Shown here: positions 61,201-64,000 of the stretch, piece by piece
How the letters are laid out: the number at the start of each line of letters is the position of its first letter
Position numbering within the stretch: position 1 is the first letter of the stretch
Assembly (NCBI GenBank): GCA_947462335.1
Contig: OX381721.1
Span: 3,162,001-3,226,000 of the forward strand
Direction: 5' to 3'
Origin: Harmothoe impar
Lineage: Eukaryota > Annelida > Polychaeta > Phyllodocida > Polynoidae
DNA: 64,000 bases
Made by a program: the position numbers and the translations under genes
The notes under the pieces: model-generated
Told to the model about the DNA's origin: nothing
What the model saw: only the letters and a program-made list of their open reading frames with translations
Database searches by the model: none

Positions 61201-61319
61201 ACTAATGCTGGAGAGTCGTCCTGCACACTTTGTGGTAAGTCCTGTGAAGATATGTCCCCACGGACCAATTACATCACCTCGGTCTATGACTTCACGCTCC
61301 TGCTGAGCATTGCCACAAC
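29537..61319 (-). CDS. Modular receptor: F-type lectin-like, 14 CCP, 2 TSP1, transmembrane (5' end not seen)
   Basis: Nineteen exons are identified on the minus strand. In protein order they are a beta-rich exon (60870-61319), an F-lectin-like exon (59858-60064), 14 CCP exons from 47529-47738 down to 32229-32399, two TSP1 exons (31567-31695, 31101-31319) and a transmembrane/tail exon (29537-29799). Every junction is phase 1, so all modules are interchangeable cassettes and the frame is continuous across the list. Many NxS/T sites mark an extracellular, glycosylated chain. A type I surface receptor or complement-regulator-like molecule is likely; ligand unknown. No signal-peptide exon is seen before 61319, so the gene extends beyond it. 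The intron between 47739 and 59857 contains the complete Polinton-like element and would be only about 0.7 kb without it. Whether all exons join in one transcript is inferred. Confidence 0.7.
30530..30790 (+). repeat. Dispersed repeat with GGGGAGATTTC blocks
   Basis: It contains GGCCTGGATTATCCGGAAAC, CAAGGGGAGATTTC, AGAGATAAGGGC and CAAGGGGAAATCTCCC. An inverted relative lies at 42400-42665 and a partial one near 23650-23770. Non-coding. Confidence 0.6.
31101..31319 (-). CDS. TSP1 exon (second, membrane-proximal)
   Basis: It encodes WSEWSACSATCGAGYTLRQR and ends DSSPCQ, a complete thrombospondin type 1 repeat with the WxxW tryptophans and six cysteines, preceded by a short linker with two more. 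Phase 1 at both ends. Confidence 0.85.
31567..31695 (-). CDS. TSP1 exon (first)
   Basis: It encodes VWQEWSAWTPCPVSCSGAMV and ends GGQDCK. The WxxW and CxxxC pattern fits a short TSP1 repeat with fewer cysteines than usual. The acceptor TTTTTTAAG is weak but gives phase 1. Confidence 0.75.
32229..32399 (-). CDS. CCP/sushi exon 14
   Basis: One CCP module: KCEPLEAVVHGEV, then VTVRCDNGY and GTWDKPLPTC. Four cysteines and the module tryptophan are present. Donor GTGAGT, phase 1-1. Confidence 0.85.
32682..32932. mobile_element. Foldback MITE, GGCTGTGTCTCA family (second copy)
   Basis: Inverted arms GGCTGTGTCTCACCAACTTG and reverse, with tandem GACCGGGTGGCGTCTAT units inside. It is related to 17989-18303 and lies in an intron of the CCP gene. 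Confidence 0.7.
33010..33660 (+). repeat. Interspersed repeat pair around a foldback
   Basis: A block containing TTTGAAGCCATTTAATG and AGCCCATTGAATACGGCCAC occurs near 33095-33170 and 33575-33640, and again near 40835-40915. Between them (33206-33316) is a foldback whose arms carry AGATAGACTACACCTGG. Intronic and non-coding. Confidence 0.6.
33719..33907 (-). CDS. CCP/sushi exon 13
   Basis: CCP module LLCPALEHSV … VSFSCRQGY … NATWSHTPTC. The four cysteines and the tryptophan are intact. Donor GTAAGT, phase 1-1. Confidence 0.85.
34301..34474 (-). CDS. CCP/sushi exon 12
   Basis: CCP module KCPVLVVPNSNSTRV … VVTVRCRPGF … DATWNITSKC. Two NxS/T sites. Donor GTGGGC, phase 1-1. Confidence 0.85.
35283..35621 (+). 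repeat. TGTCACA-type minisatellite
   Basis: Degenerate units of CTGTCACATTGTACATCAG and CTGTCACA become pure 10-11-bp repeats at 35500-35600. It abuts the donor of CCP exon 11. Confidence 0.85.
35622..35798 (-). CDS. CCP/sushi exon 11
   Basis: CCP module HCEPLTLPHTNMTRV … VVAVQCDAGH … GELVVPDLEC. The usual tryptophan near the end is replaced (GELVV), an unusual change. Donor GTAAGT, phase 1-1. Confidence 0.8.
35799..37311. other. Intron with no recognised element of note
   Basis: Non-coding intron. It holds a CAA microsatellite near 36467-36490 and AT-rich sequence; no gene or RNA is recognised. Confidence 0.4.
37312..37488 (-). CDS. CCP/sushi exon 10
   Basis: CCP-like module VRCGPLEAENVDM … HKVSCLPGHV … GAFNETNNC. 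Cysteines are conserved; the tryptophan position is phenylalanine. It resembles exon 8. Phase 1-1. Confidence 0.8.
38135..38335 (-). CDS. CCP/sushi exon 9
   Basis: CCP module RQCLRVSKKQYN … IEATCAVGFN … NEHGKWANVTRC, with a longer central loop. Donor GTAAGT, phase 1-1. Confidence 0.82.
39032..39208 (-). CDS. CCP/sushi exon 8
   Basis: CCP-like module VVCSAPAPANTV … LLVTCWVGHV … NKNFSRRSNC. No tryptophan before the last cysteine. Donor GTGAGA, phase 1-1. Confidence 0.78.
40010..40186 (-). CDS. CCP/sushi exon 7
   Basis: CCP module VRCRPLTVEHSNAS … VVHLTCHQGYQ … DKEWNHTFTC. Donor GTAAGG, phase 1-1. Confidence 0.85.
40207..40452. mobile_element. MITE with GGCCAAAAAAAAAGG ends
   Basis: Inverted ends GGCCAAAAA…GGTTTGTTTCAGGTAA and its complement enclose a short AT-rich core. 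A second copy is 10008-10293 and a degenerate half copy ends at 59822. It starts about 20 bp from the acceptor of CCP exon 7. Confidence 0.65.
40973..41146 (-). CDS. CCP/sushi exon 6
   Basis: CCP module IRCAALTVRHSNVT … VVYVGCEAGYE … GRQWKDAQTC. Donor GTAAGG, acceptor TTTTTCTAG. A TA-target MITE starts 14 bp beyond the acceptor. Confidence 0.85.
41162..41383. mobile_element. MITE, CCGTAAAACC family (second complete copy)
   Basis: Ends CCGTAAAACCTCGCGTA and its inverse are flanked by TA at 41160-41161 and 41384-41385. It lies immediately upstream, in gene sense, of the splice acceptor of CCP exon 6. A truncated relative starts near 40637. Confidence 0.72.
42400..42665 (-). repeat. Dispersed repeat, inverted relative of 30530-30790
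   Basis: Shares GGGAGATTCCCCCTTGG, AGAGATAAGGGC and GGATTGTCCAGGCCTG blocks in the opposite orientation. Intronic and non-coding. Confidence 0.6.
42854..43030 (-). CDS. CCP/sushi exon 5
   Basis: CCP module VIPCPDITVLNTEH … AVYCNYGYRS … NGQWDGLSRC. The donor GTACTG is weak. Phase 1-1. Confidence 0.82.
43559..43750 (-). CDS. CCP/sushi exon 4
   Basis: CCP-like module VYCNWTVPVNSTV … KVVSCDTGNY … NGHWTHTDNC. It is closest to exon 2 (VFCNSTIPMNSTV), so exons 1-4 look like a duplicated pair. Phase 1-1. Confidence 0.82.
44439..44621 (-). CDS. CCP/sushi exon 3
   Basis: CCP module VQTCDMLSAARFSL … MQANCSSGNA … DGYWGGFHSC. Donor GTGAGG, phase 1-1. The intron just before its acceptor is filled by a minisatellite. 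Confidence 0.82.
44645..45600 (+). repeat. Purine-rich ~20-bp minisatellite
   Basis: More than 40 degenerate copies of GGGACTTAAAGGGACACAAG. The plus strand has very few C or T bases, so the transcribed strand of the CCP gene is pyrimidine-rich. It begins about 20 bp from the splice acceptor of CCP exon 3. Scattered related units continue at 46060-46135. Confidence 0.95.
46152..46337 (-). CDS. CCP/sushi exon 2
   Basis: CCP-like module VFCNSTIPMNSTVDGGKF … KVVRCIKGHR … HGRWNKTSPC. Donor GTAAGT, phase 1-1. Confidence 0.82.
47529..47738 (-). CDS. CCP/sushi exon 1 (upstream of it lies the Polinton-like element)
   Basis: CCP module CVVPALMNATISHW … VKIQCAPNTI … NGIWEPALVGC. Acceptor TTCCCAG, donor GTATGT, phase 1-1. 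The Polinton-like element starts 234 bp beyond this exon's acceptor. Confidence 0.82.
47973..47978. repeat. Target-site duplication, left copy
   Basis: TCCCTG immediately precedes the terminal AGTAGTATA of the element. The same six bases immediately follow the other terminus at 59411-59416. A 6-bp duplication is characteristic of Polinton integration. Confidence 0.9.
47979..48430. repeat. Left terminal inverted repeat
   Basis: Inverted match to 58997-59410. It carries CCAATCAG boxes (near 48041, 48112, 48166, 48239), GTCACGTGAC E-boxes, GTAACGTGACC blocks, and RFX X-box-like palindromes such as GTTGCCATGGTAAC at 48075-48088. It also has TTGTTTGTAAACAACACCACG forkhead/E-box modules at 48295-48345. 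The copies differ by about 40 bp in length. Confidence 0.88.
48433..48445 (-). terminator. Polyadenylation signals of the virion-gene cluster
   Basis: Two AATAAA hexamers on the minus strand (48433-48438 and 48440-48445) follow the last stop at 48472 and sit at the inner edge of the terminal repeat. They are in sense with the host CCP gene. Confidence 0.55.
48472..48774 (-). CDS. Small C-terminal-region protein overlapping the protease gene
   Basis: A 100-residue frame overlaps the last 103 bp of the protease gene in another frame and is the final gene before the terminal repeat. The N-terminus is polar and acidic (ERPDSESEAIDDDVV). The middle is hydrophobic/helical (LMEAKILCLAEIVLDLSKVV). 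The C-terminus is Cys- and Lys-rich (GLFGCKSKKQAKKA), suggesting nucleic-acid or membrane contact. Family not recognised. The intact frame and the ATG right by the end of the protease gene support it, but selection cannot be judged. Confidence 0.45.
   Translation of the reverse strand: MSNKKPQEVRHANEQNPKAERPDSESEAIDDDVVTEKTGCCDGGRLMEAKILCLAEIVLDLSKVVQCLLERGRQRCGASDGGVRLCGLFGCKSKKQAKKA
48672..49124 (-). CDS. Adenain-like cysteine protease (maturation protease)
   Basis: The 150-residue protein starts at the ATG at 49124 (MNTLEISRVL). The frame stays open further upstream, but that part overlaps the capsid gene and lacks protease similarity. QHWVAFYV supplies His52, YYFDSFG supplies Asp68, and TCGPHCVHFL supplies Cys110, with a glutamine two to four residues before the DTSADT stretch as oxyanion candidate. 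This order is that of adenovirus-type (C5) proteases, which process capsid precursors in Polintons and adenoviruses. The length is at the short end for the family. The frame is intact. It lies 29 bp downstream of the capsid stop and overlaps the small last ORF. Confidence 0.82.
   Translation of the reverse strand: MNTLEISRVLKENVHTKHRFLGVFSCDTIPKHPIKDTCFVSNTDPQHLPGQHWVAFYVSSTGEVYYFDSFGLPPLSAEFLSFVERSAPFKWQRNRVQLQDTSADTCGPHCVHFLIEACRTRNPKKCVMRMSKIPKLSDRTVSQKLSMMML
49154..50461 (-). pseudogene. Major capsid protein gene with an internal in-frame stop
   Basis: A frame of 314 residues (50461-49517) is followed in the same frame, directly after one TAA, by 120 more residues (49516-49154). Total length about 435 codons. 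The N-terminal motif ELDLHTVVPTQTTI and the C-terminal GYTVFPLNLTPD and VEVSFRSALQATTTVLLYLV belong to a Polinton protein family related to nematode F54H12.2. I take this family to be the double jelly-roll major capsid protein; that assignment is from general knowledge. Because both halves keep family features in one frame, the stop is a recent nonsense change, or it is read through. Promoter motif at 50511-50525. A sequencing error is possible. Confidence 0.78.
50511..50525 (-). promoter_or_regulatory. Late-type promoter motif of the capsid gene
   Basis: Minus-strand GGTATAAATAAAAAG ends 50 bp upstream of the capsid ATG at 50461. The same 15-mer with one change (GGTATCAATAAAAAG) lies upstream of the ATPase gene at 55510-55524. 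Confidence 0.55.
50616..50975 (-). CDS. pVI/pX-like minor virion protein
   Basis: The 119-residue protein overlaps the end of the penton-like gene by 11 bp. It has a basic N-terminus (KTKKKMRER), a GYSDYYNAQLGNGINVYSG segment, and an SGHGLGGALLGLM segment followed by amphipathic helices (LLKSVGKTLLRAGVGVAKDV). The C-terminus is basic. This layout is typical of the small Polinton protein encoded beside the capsid gene and is likened to adenovirus pVI/pX, which bind capsid interior or DNA and disturb membranes. Assignment rests on layout and motif style. The frame is intact. Confidence 0.62.
   Translation of the reverse strand: MSAKTKKKMRERVPYFPPKRTVGRGYSDYYNAQLGNGINVYSGRSFQSGHGLGGALLGLMRSATPLLKSVGKTLLRAGVGVAKDVLAGRTLKSSVKDRGAGALKRLASTAFSGGNNWRV
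50965..52080 (-). pseudogene. Penton-like minor capsid protein gene with two N-terminal in-frame stops
   Basis: A 320-residue open part (51927-50965) ends with FTEVGIYLRDRSGHSIPFS and VTVTLHLR, a C-terminal signature of the Polinton penton-like (single jelly-roll) protein. The same frame extends upstream to an ATG at 52080 (MNITLPSNSSMEYHP), which looks like the authentic N-terminus. Stops at 52012-52014 (TGA) and 51979-51981 (TAA) interrupt it at codons 23 and 34. Beyond them the protein-like sequence continues (AYEAALTEIILPTEW). The gene is therefore a pseudogene, unless an internal start is used. It lies 6 bp from the integrase stop codon. Confidence 0.72.
52087..53223 (-). CDS. Retroviral-type integrase with C-terminal chromodomain
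   Basis: The intact 378-residue protein has the catalytic triad Asp87 (WQIDLMDM), Asp149 (TDKGKEF) and Glu184 (ASLVERLNRSLKEKL); the last two are 35 residues apart, as in retroviral integrases. The N-terminal 80 residues are basic and helical. Residues 340-378 (YLIDEVL … FVRWLGYDDKFNEW) are a chromodomain, which in Polintons and Ty3/gypsy elements is thought to steer integration to marked chromatin. The enzyme joins element ends to target DNA, producing the 6-bp duplication seen here. It overlaps the core-protein frame by 16 bp at its start. Confidence 0.92.
   Translation of the reverse strand: MGKPVKRLTKKEKEKKRVVAKYTDVKAPSSFTSVTKLQKHHFRHLNPAVIRDALVSLDAYTKHKPIRRKFARNKTITGAIDQQWQIDLMDMQALASHNDRFRYVVTAIDVFSRYAWAVPIKSKSGAAVTEVFQKMTDTGERQPRTVQTDKGKEFVNKIFQDHLKNEGIEFFTGENDDIKASLVERLNRSLKEKLWRYFTHKRTYRYVDVLHHVVSSYNRTHHKTLKMALAQVSSENSETVFYRQDLPTNKQIDEIWKKKKKTKTSAVDVIAPGDRVRMLRTKGAFDKGYEGNWREEVVDVAKTLGSRGFELKDDKGEEIKGVFYPEVVQKVYKSRYDNNYLIDEVLRRKTVDGKELAFVRWLGYDDKFNEWIPVKKIT
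53208..54351 (-). pseudogene. Polinton core/virion protein gene with a frameshift
   Basis: Two overlapping frames, 54351-53665 and 53726-53208, form one gene. The first ends with a segment containing SGVVKWNEDGAVHE, and the second continues with INIVELLSDAARFRK and GYSPFTKALHETD, which normally lie in a single domain. The shift lies near 53680. The N-terminus is Thr/Ala-rich; the conserved part probably begins at MAYYHKQ (54072). The C-terminus has a poly-Glu tract encoded by a GAA repeat (about 53420-53455) and a basic KKKKSRNR stretch. I regard it as the conserved Polinton protein of unknown role encoded beside integrase. The start at 54351 overlaps the preceding stop and may be too far upstream. 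Confidence 0.6.
54348..54680 (-). CDS. Conserved small Polinton protein (pX-like, hydrophobic C-terminus)
   Basis: The 110-residue frame is intact. Its N-terminal two-thirds are helical (LLERHFGTLKHLAKCSPK, DLIAALSEICHNLLVGNIPL). A basic hinge follows (KKSTPIKKKRR), then a glycine and hydrophobic tail (GGFLIPALIGMALPLIKSIL). This helical-basic-hydrophobic plan recurs in a short protein next to the ATPase in Polintons and adintoviruses; a core or membrane-active role is inferred. It lies 8 bp from the ATPase stop codon. Confidence 0.6.
   Translation of the reverse strand: MASHLLERHFGTLKHLAKCSPKDCSHLIDSGSDDLIAALSEICHNLLVGNIPLSDKQLDKLRESADVLREVGKKSTPIKKKRRVLVQEGGFLIPALIGMALPLIKSILRI
54689..55401 (-). 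pseudogene. FtsK/HerA-type genome-packaging ATPase gene with a frameshift
   Basis: The start is taken at 55401 (MSSSKSKLF), six codons inside the longest frame. Walker A is IISGPSGCGKS and Walker B is TLLILDDLM. The first frame ends at 54952 after VSVISL. The second frame (54955-54689) opens with SLNAHYMIVFKNPRDMGQI, which in this family follows directly, and family-like residues extend upstream of its ATG in that frame. A one-base shift near 54990 therefore splits one ATPase of about 235 residues. The ATPase drives genome packaging into capsids. The C-terminal part holds the arginine-finger/sensor region, so the truncated product should be inactive. Promoter motif at 55510-55524. Confidence 0.78.
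55510..55524 (-). promoter_or_regulatory. Late-type promoter motif of the ATPase gene
   Basis: Minus-strand GGTATCAATAAAAAG, 109 bp upstream of the ATG at 55401, differs by one base from the motif upstream of the capsid gene. Confidence 0.5.
55614..55646. terminator. Perfect 15-bp hairpin beside a polyadenylation signal
   Basis: Arms of 15 bp (TTTGTATCAGACTCC and complement) surround a 3-nt loop. Minus-strand AATAAA lies at 55649-55654, 89 bp after the stop of the 55743-56399 gene, and the hairpin follows it. It separates that gene from the ATPase promoter. A (GGA)n tract lies at 55670-55700. Confidence 0.55.
55743..56399 (-). CDS. Orphan gene of the Polinton-like element
   Basis: A 218-residue frame, rich in Arg, Lys, Cys and His. 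APTRWA occurs twice (ALSAPTRWAFHEKK and TAAPTRWARVLADV), which may reflect an internal duplication of about 40 residues. The C-terminus is basic (QHRKRKKSGKATSFA). Minus-strand TATAAAAG at 56634-56641 lies 235 bp upstream, and an AATAAA with hairpin lies downstream, so it looks like a complete transcription unit. I recognise no family. It occupies the early-gene side, where polymerase B might be expected, but shows no polymerase motif. Confidence 0.5.
   Translation of the reverse strand: MAPQRARVFKTRTREQSALLNCPAIFLSQRRERHVVEVHASLEAFRILEKSKAECQRNRRYTRAEKENVATWPRAVFSKQYLLHHCIIAALSAPTRWAFHEKKECCYSPHPASSYKVRISAMKRFDKPIGFLGVTAAPTRWARVLADVNTVSKRFDVVTCYPAYYNAAELKKIGTHYFKPYGPICICHRRARTPYCFFETIVSQHRKRKKSGKATSFA
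56634..56641 (-). promoter_or_regulatory. TATA box upstream of the orphan gene
   Basis: TATAAAAG on the minus strand in a CTCCTATAAAAGACTGAG context, similar to that at 6271-6278 in the first element. Confidence 0.35.
56650..57153. other. Non-coding stretch of the Polinton-like element
   Basis: No gene. It contains CAGCTGGCCGGCGGCT and GTAAGCGACTTAA blocks, each twice (57020-57130), and an ACTACAGG block near 56898 resembling blocks of the first element's interior. Confidence 0.45.
57154..58134. mobile_element. Nested TA-target MITE inside the Polinton-like element
   Basis: The 981-bp element has inverted ends CAGTCAACTCCCTC and GAGGGAGTTGACTG flanked by TA (57152-57153, 58135-58136). GTGGCCGCATTAGAGGG blocks near the right end mirror ATAAGCGAGGTGGC-type blocks at the left. 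No transposase frame. TA duplication and CAGT ends suggest Tc1/mariner (pogo-like) mobilisation. It inserted after the Polinton-like element arrived. Confidence 0.8.
58257..58916 (+). CDS. Alanine-rich protein beside the right terminal repeat
   Basis: A 219-residue frame starts at 58257 (MMESYDRDMKRYDEAAREC); the upstream in-frame start at 58146 would add translated CAT/TAC microsatellite and is less likely. Residues 20-160 are about two-thirds alanine, with Asp, Thr and Val, and the alanine codons vary in third position. The C-terminus is different, Cys-rich (WCKWCRRFRSCSCFSSCPTC), and could bind metal. It mirrors the alanine-rich ORF of the first element in position and direction relative to the nearer terminus. 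Function unknown. Confidence 0.5.
   Translation: MMESYDRDMKRYDEAARECEAAAVAAATAAASAAHRATAAFTAAVSDAGCDDVVVVAAAAVTAAVAAADAATNAADADAAAADAVAAADVAADVAADVRTAAASVRSVALATAAAAVVANAHATAAAAAAAAAATAAADAAADAAAAAADAADAADAADVSSRVNKESSFVTLKPPVECATGSRATNATAGWCKWCRRFRSCSCFSSCPTCCCYSIIVL
58997..59410. repeat. Right terminal inverted repeat
   Basis: Inverted match to 47979-48430. It contains three GTTTACAAAC forkhead-like sites, four CACGTG E-boxes, two TGATTGGCTGAG CCAAT boxes, and three X-box-like palindromes: GTTACCATAGTTAC, GTTACCATGGTTAC and GTTACCATGGCAAC. It ends CCGATACATACTATACTACT. Confidence 0.88.
59411..59416. repeat. Target-site duplication, right copy
   Basis: TCCCTG, identical to 47973-47978. Confidence 0.9.
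59858..60064 (-). CDS. F-type lectin-like exon of the modular receptor
   Basis: It encodes DFGVAIREDP, then NCSPYHQFEL, GRYVLISSG and ALSLCDVHVQG. The last segment matches the closing strand of F-type lectin/fucolectin-type galactose-binding domains, and the exon is that domain's C-terminal half. Acceptor CCCCTAG, donor GTGAGT, phase 1-1. The missing N-terminal half may be an exon not recognised here. Confidence 0.68.
60870..61319 (-). CDS. Beta-rich extracellular exon of the modular receptor
   Basis: A 450-bp exon encodes a domain of about 150 residues: CGNAQQEREVIDRGDVIGPW, LSSISFYAKKKGSAFIDLW, and VQINVNANVEEGLAYGVHG near FCFTENTDEKY. Alternating hydrophobic strands suggest a jelly-roll or galactose-binding-type sandwich. 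Acceptor GTCCTAG, donor GTAAGC, phase 1-1. No family recognised. Confidence 0.62.
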
Positions 61320-61778
61320 CTAGGACACAAGGGGGATAATGTTGTTGTATTTTAAAGCCTCAACCAACCGGGTGCAAGCTCGCACCACCCTTCATAATAA
61401 GACCGGTACAAACGTAAGAGTAACTCTAGGTTGTCTAACAGGTGATTCATCATCAATCAAGAAAGAGGGAAGTGAAAAAAATTGAGGAGGAGAGTGAAAC
61501 GCGAGTATATTAGATATTGGAAGTAACTTTTGCTACATGGATGACAACACTGGGAGGTAGGACTTTCCTTTTTTAAGAAGTCCCATAGTGCAGGAACAAC
61601 CCCGGTGTTGCTAGTATTGGACGGTGTATAGAGACTACCCCTGCTGCCATCTACCAGCGGTGGGGGAGAGCACACCTGTTGTTTCACCTGGAGGTCATTC
61701 TGTCAGCACCAGCGGCCATGATCAGTGGCACCTTCTCAGCGCACTAGACTTTGATATTCATGATTATTTTTCTTTAAA
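61320..61778. other. Region between the receptor exon and the gag-like gene
   Basis: No exon or promoter is recognised. It may include the 5' untranslated part of the gag-like element. Confidence 0.35.
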
Positions 61779-63110
61779 ATGGATACGCGTGAGCAGGAGA
61801 AGGATCATGCAGACGCAAAGAACTGCGTGAGCGGGTGCGGGCAAAAACACTTGGCCCCGTTCGGCAAATATTGCCGGTTCTTAGAGAAGTCGACACCGGC
61901 GCCGGCACCGGGGCAGAGCCCAGAGGAGATCCTGGAACAGGGCCGGCTTCAAGCGGAGGCAGCGGCCGAGTTAATACGGCAGGAAAAGCTCAAATCACAG
62001 GTCCTGGACCAGAAAAAGGAGTGCCAGGACCTGCAGGACCAGTTACGGGCGATGAGGATCCAAAACCTGAAAAAGGAGGCGGATCTCATAAAACAGGAGC
62101 AGGAGAGCGCGGCGCACGAGGCGCAGGCAGAGGCGGCATTGGCGGCAGCACGGGCGGCGGCGGCGGTGTCGGCGGCGGAGGCGCAGGCAGCGGCAGAGGA
62201 GGCGGCTCGGGAGGCGGCGGCAGCGGCGGCCGGTTCAGCGGGCACCCCCGGGCGGGGCGGTCTCGGCCGTGGCGGCCGGGGCACCACCATACGCACTGGA
62301 TTAAAAGGCTCTGGGGTGGGCTCCACTACCCTGGAATTGTTCTCCGACGACTTTGAGGCAGGATTACCGGCGGATAATGACTGGATGTCAGGTATGAGGT
62401 GGTTTGCGGAAACCAGCAAGCGGAAACGCTCCCGCAATTGGATCAGACCCGACTACCACATATTTGTCGATAAGGATTATAAATACATGTCATTTGATGA
62501 GCTGATTTACGGCATGTTGTGTGTACTACAGCGCCTCATTAAGGAGGAGCAGTCTACTCTCTCCCAAGTGGCCTATATCGACCATATCCATTTCATTTGC
62601 ATGAAGCGCGTTCTATCTGGTTTTACACCAAACGCTCTGTCAGAATATGAACGCGCAGTTACCACCAAGGTCCTGGATAGGGAAATACCTGATTATGTGG
62701 GGGGAGAGCCCTGGGCTATGGCACAGTACCTGGGGGGAGACCGCACTATGGCCTATGAGGCTGCCATAGCCGCAGCACTGGCGGTAGGTAGGGGCGGCAA
62801 TCACAACAACTCCTCCAGCCGCGGGGGGAGAGGGGGCCGGGCGGCAAGGGGAGGCGGGAGAGGCAGATTCCCCAACAGCGTTTGCCCCGACGACATCTGC
62901 GCCAAGTTCAACTTCTCGGAATGTGATTTTAACCCATGTAACAGATATCATGTGTGTGCGGTGTGCAAAATGCAGCACCGAGCTAGAGACCGGCAGGAAT
63001 GCATGAAAGCAGCGGAACCAGGCGGCGGTCACCCCCCGCCCTTTCCGTCACACGGAAACCCAACACCAAGCGGCCCGTACCCGGGCGCGGGACCCGGTAT
63101 TCATCGGTAG
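61779..63110 (+). CDS. DIRS/Ngaro-type gag-like protein
   Basis: Single exon of 443 residues. An N-terminal Cys/His cluster (C16, C20, H24, C32) is followed by a long charged/alanine coiled coil (48-150), a Gly/Arg linker (157-170) and a helical core (185-325, including SFDELIYGMLCVLQRLIKE). An RGG-rich stretch (337-363) leads to a zinc-cluster C374, C382, C387, H391, C393, C396, H400, C408. This order matches gag of DIRS/Ngaro-type retrotransposons. No reverse transcriptase, RNase H or tyrosine recombinase follows before 64000. The intact, GC-rich frame could be a young element continuing outside, a truncated copy or a domesticated gene. Confidence 0.62.
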   Translation: MDTREQEKDHADAKNCVSGCGQKHLAPFGKYCRFLEKSTPAPAPGQSPEEILEQGRLQAEAAAELIRQEKLKSQVLDQKKECQDLQDQLRAMRIQNLKKEADLIKQEQESAAHEAQAEAALAAARAAAAVSAAEAQAAAEEAAREAAAAAAGSAGTPGRGGLGRGGRGTTIRTGLKGSGVGSTTLELFSDDFEAGLPADNDWMSGMRWFAETSKRKRSRNWIRPDYHIFVDKDYKYMSFDELIYGMLCVLQRLIKEEQSTLSQVAYIDHIHFICMKRVLSGFTPNALSEYERAVTTKVLDREIPDYVGGEPWAMAQYLGGDRTMAYEAAIAAALAVGRGGNHNNSSSRGGRGGRAARGGGRGRFPNSVCPDDICAKFNFSECDFNPCNRYHVCAVCKMQHRARDRQECMKAAEPGGGHPPPFPSHGNPTPSGPYPGAGPGIHR

Positions 63111-63805
63111 GGAGCCCAACGAACACGTGCCGGTGTTTATCTCCGAGCTCGGGGGAGCTCGGCGGGTTTCGGCGGGGGAGGCGGTGACGTCATCATCCCC
63201 CGAAGCGGATCGGCGCTTCGGCAGCTCTCGGGATAGTTCGGACCCCGAGCTGAATCTGGTAACCGGCGGCCGAGACGGGGCACGCGCGGTACCAGAGGAC
63301 TGTAAATTTGAACATGGCGGCGGCTGTCACTGTCCCATTCGGTGTGTCCGTTAACCATCATTCTAATCAATGAAATCTGAAAGGGGGATATTATATGGTC
63401 TTTCTGCCTGGCAAGAGGAGGGTAAACAGTATCCTCAGAGGAGCCATACCACCACTGGCGCTGCTACCACATAGTAGACTAGAACAGTACTAGAATTTTT
63501 AATGGGACACGCTCGGTGATTATGCCACTTTAACATCACCGTGGCCCGCCATTTTAACTCCCACTTCACCAGCCTCATGGAGGGCTATTGGTGGATTTCT
63601 TTCTTTCTTTTTTTTTTGGGGGGGGGGAGTAAAATGTCACCCCTTTCAGCGAAAAAAAGCCAGTGTGTTGGCTACTATAGTTCAGGGGGGGGGCATTGTG
63701 CAAAAATGCCCCCCCCCCCCACACACACCGTTCTTACATAATGACCACACACTTAGGCTAAGGCAATGGGATGTATGACATCAAAGCTACTATTTTCCGG
63801 CCTTA
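63111..63805. other. Region after the gag-like gene
   Basis: GC-rich sequence to about 63350, where a short frame without recognisable domain overlaps the gag end, then ordinary AT-richer sequence. G-runs and C-runs at 63615-63730 resemble the interior of the G-rich MITE. Confidence 0.35.
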
Positions 63806-64000
63806 GTGAGTGTTCATTTATTAATTACAGGGGGGTGGTGAGATTTTGCGTGGAGGGGCGAAAATTGTTTACGGCCCCCCCTCGAGAATGTTTTGTGGCC
63901 CCCTCGCCAAAGGCTTCGAAATTTTTTCGCCCCCCCTCCCTTTGAAGTGTAGTAACGCACAGGCTTTTTTGCTAAAAAGGGGCTAAATTATTTACGTCCC
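63806..64000. mobile_element. G-rich MITE, second copy, cut by window end
   Basis: Starts GTGAGTGTTCATTTATTAA after TTA (63803-63805), like the copy at 18926-19232, and continues with G-runs to the window edge. Confidence 0.65.

Noticed and set aside
61835..62356. Gly/Arg-rich 173-codon ORF and an opposite-strand 162-codon ORF
   Set aside because: Shadows of the GC-rich gag-like gene in other frames.

Overview
The window is eukaryotic genomic DNA from an animal. Its genes have short exons with GT/AG borders, almost all introns are phase 1, and the modules are animal extracellular domains: C-type lectin, sushi/CCP, thrombospondin type 1, and a galactose-binding lectin fold. Interspersed DNA-transposon repeats are dense. 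A marine invertebrate fits; a lancelet is my best guess, at low confidence, and a mollusc or echinoderm cannot be excluded.

Layout. (1) 1-9304 is a large element related to Polintons/Mavericks, cut by the left edge of the window. It has inverted termini packed with E-box, octamer and CCAAT motifs, an alanine-rich ORF beside the left terminus, one small ORF, several repeat arrays and a chain of hairpins. No capsid, integrase or polymerase gene was found in it. (2) 9847-22092, plus strand: a C-type-lectin gene made of a duplicated four-exon module and a shared last exon. The last ~45 bp of its coding sequence, including the stop codon, has been amplified into a 17-unit minisatellite. (3) 22093-29536: intergenic, repeat-rich, with a tRNA-derived SINE and a decayed copy of the next gene's last exon. 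(4) 29537-61319, minus strand: a modular receptor-like gene. In protein order I can place a Cys-containing beta-rich exon, an F-type-lectin-like exon, 14 CCP exons, two TSP1 exons and an exon with a transmembrane helix and basic tail. The first exon is not visible. (5) 47979-59410: a complete Polinton-like element inside one intron of that gene, bounded by a 6-bp target-site duplication (TCCCTG) and ~0.4-kb inverted repeats. It carries protease, major capsid, penton-like, pVI-like, integrase, core and packaging-ATPase genes on the minus strand. It has no recognisable DNA polymerase B. (6) 61779-63110: a single-exon gag-like gene resembling DIRS/Ngaro-type gag, with no reverse transcriptase following it in the window.

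How the parts relate. The two Polinton-related elements share their terminal ~60 bp, inner terminal-repeat modules and an alanine-rich ORF next to one terminus. They therefore look like members of one family, the first being stripped of virion genes. In the complete element four genes (major capsid, penton-like, core, ATPase) are broken by stops or frameshifts, while integrase, protease and the pVI-like gene are open. It is therefore probably a dead or complementation-dependent copy. Its genes lie in the same orientation as the host gene, so its polyadenylation signals lie in sense within the host intron.
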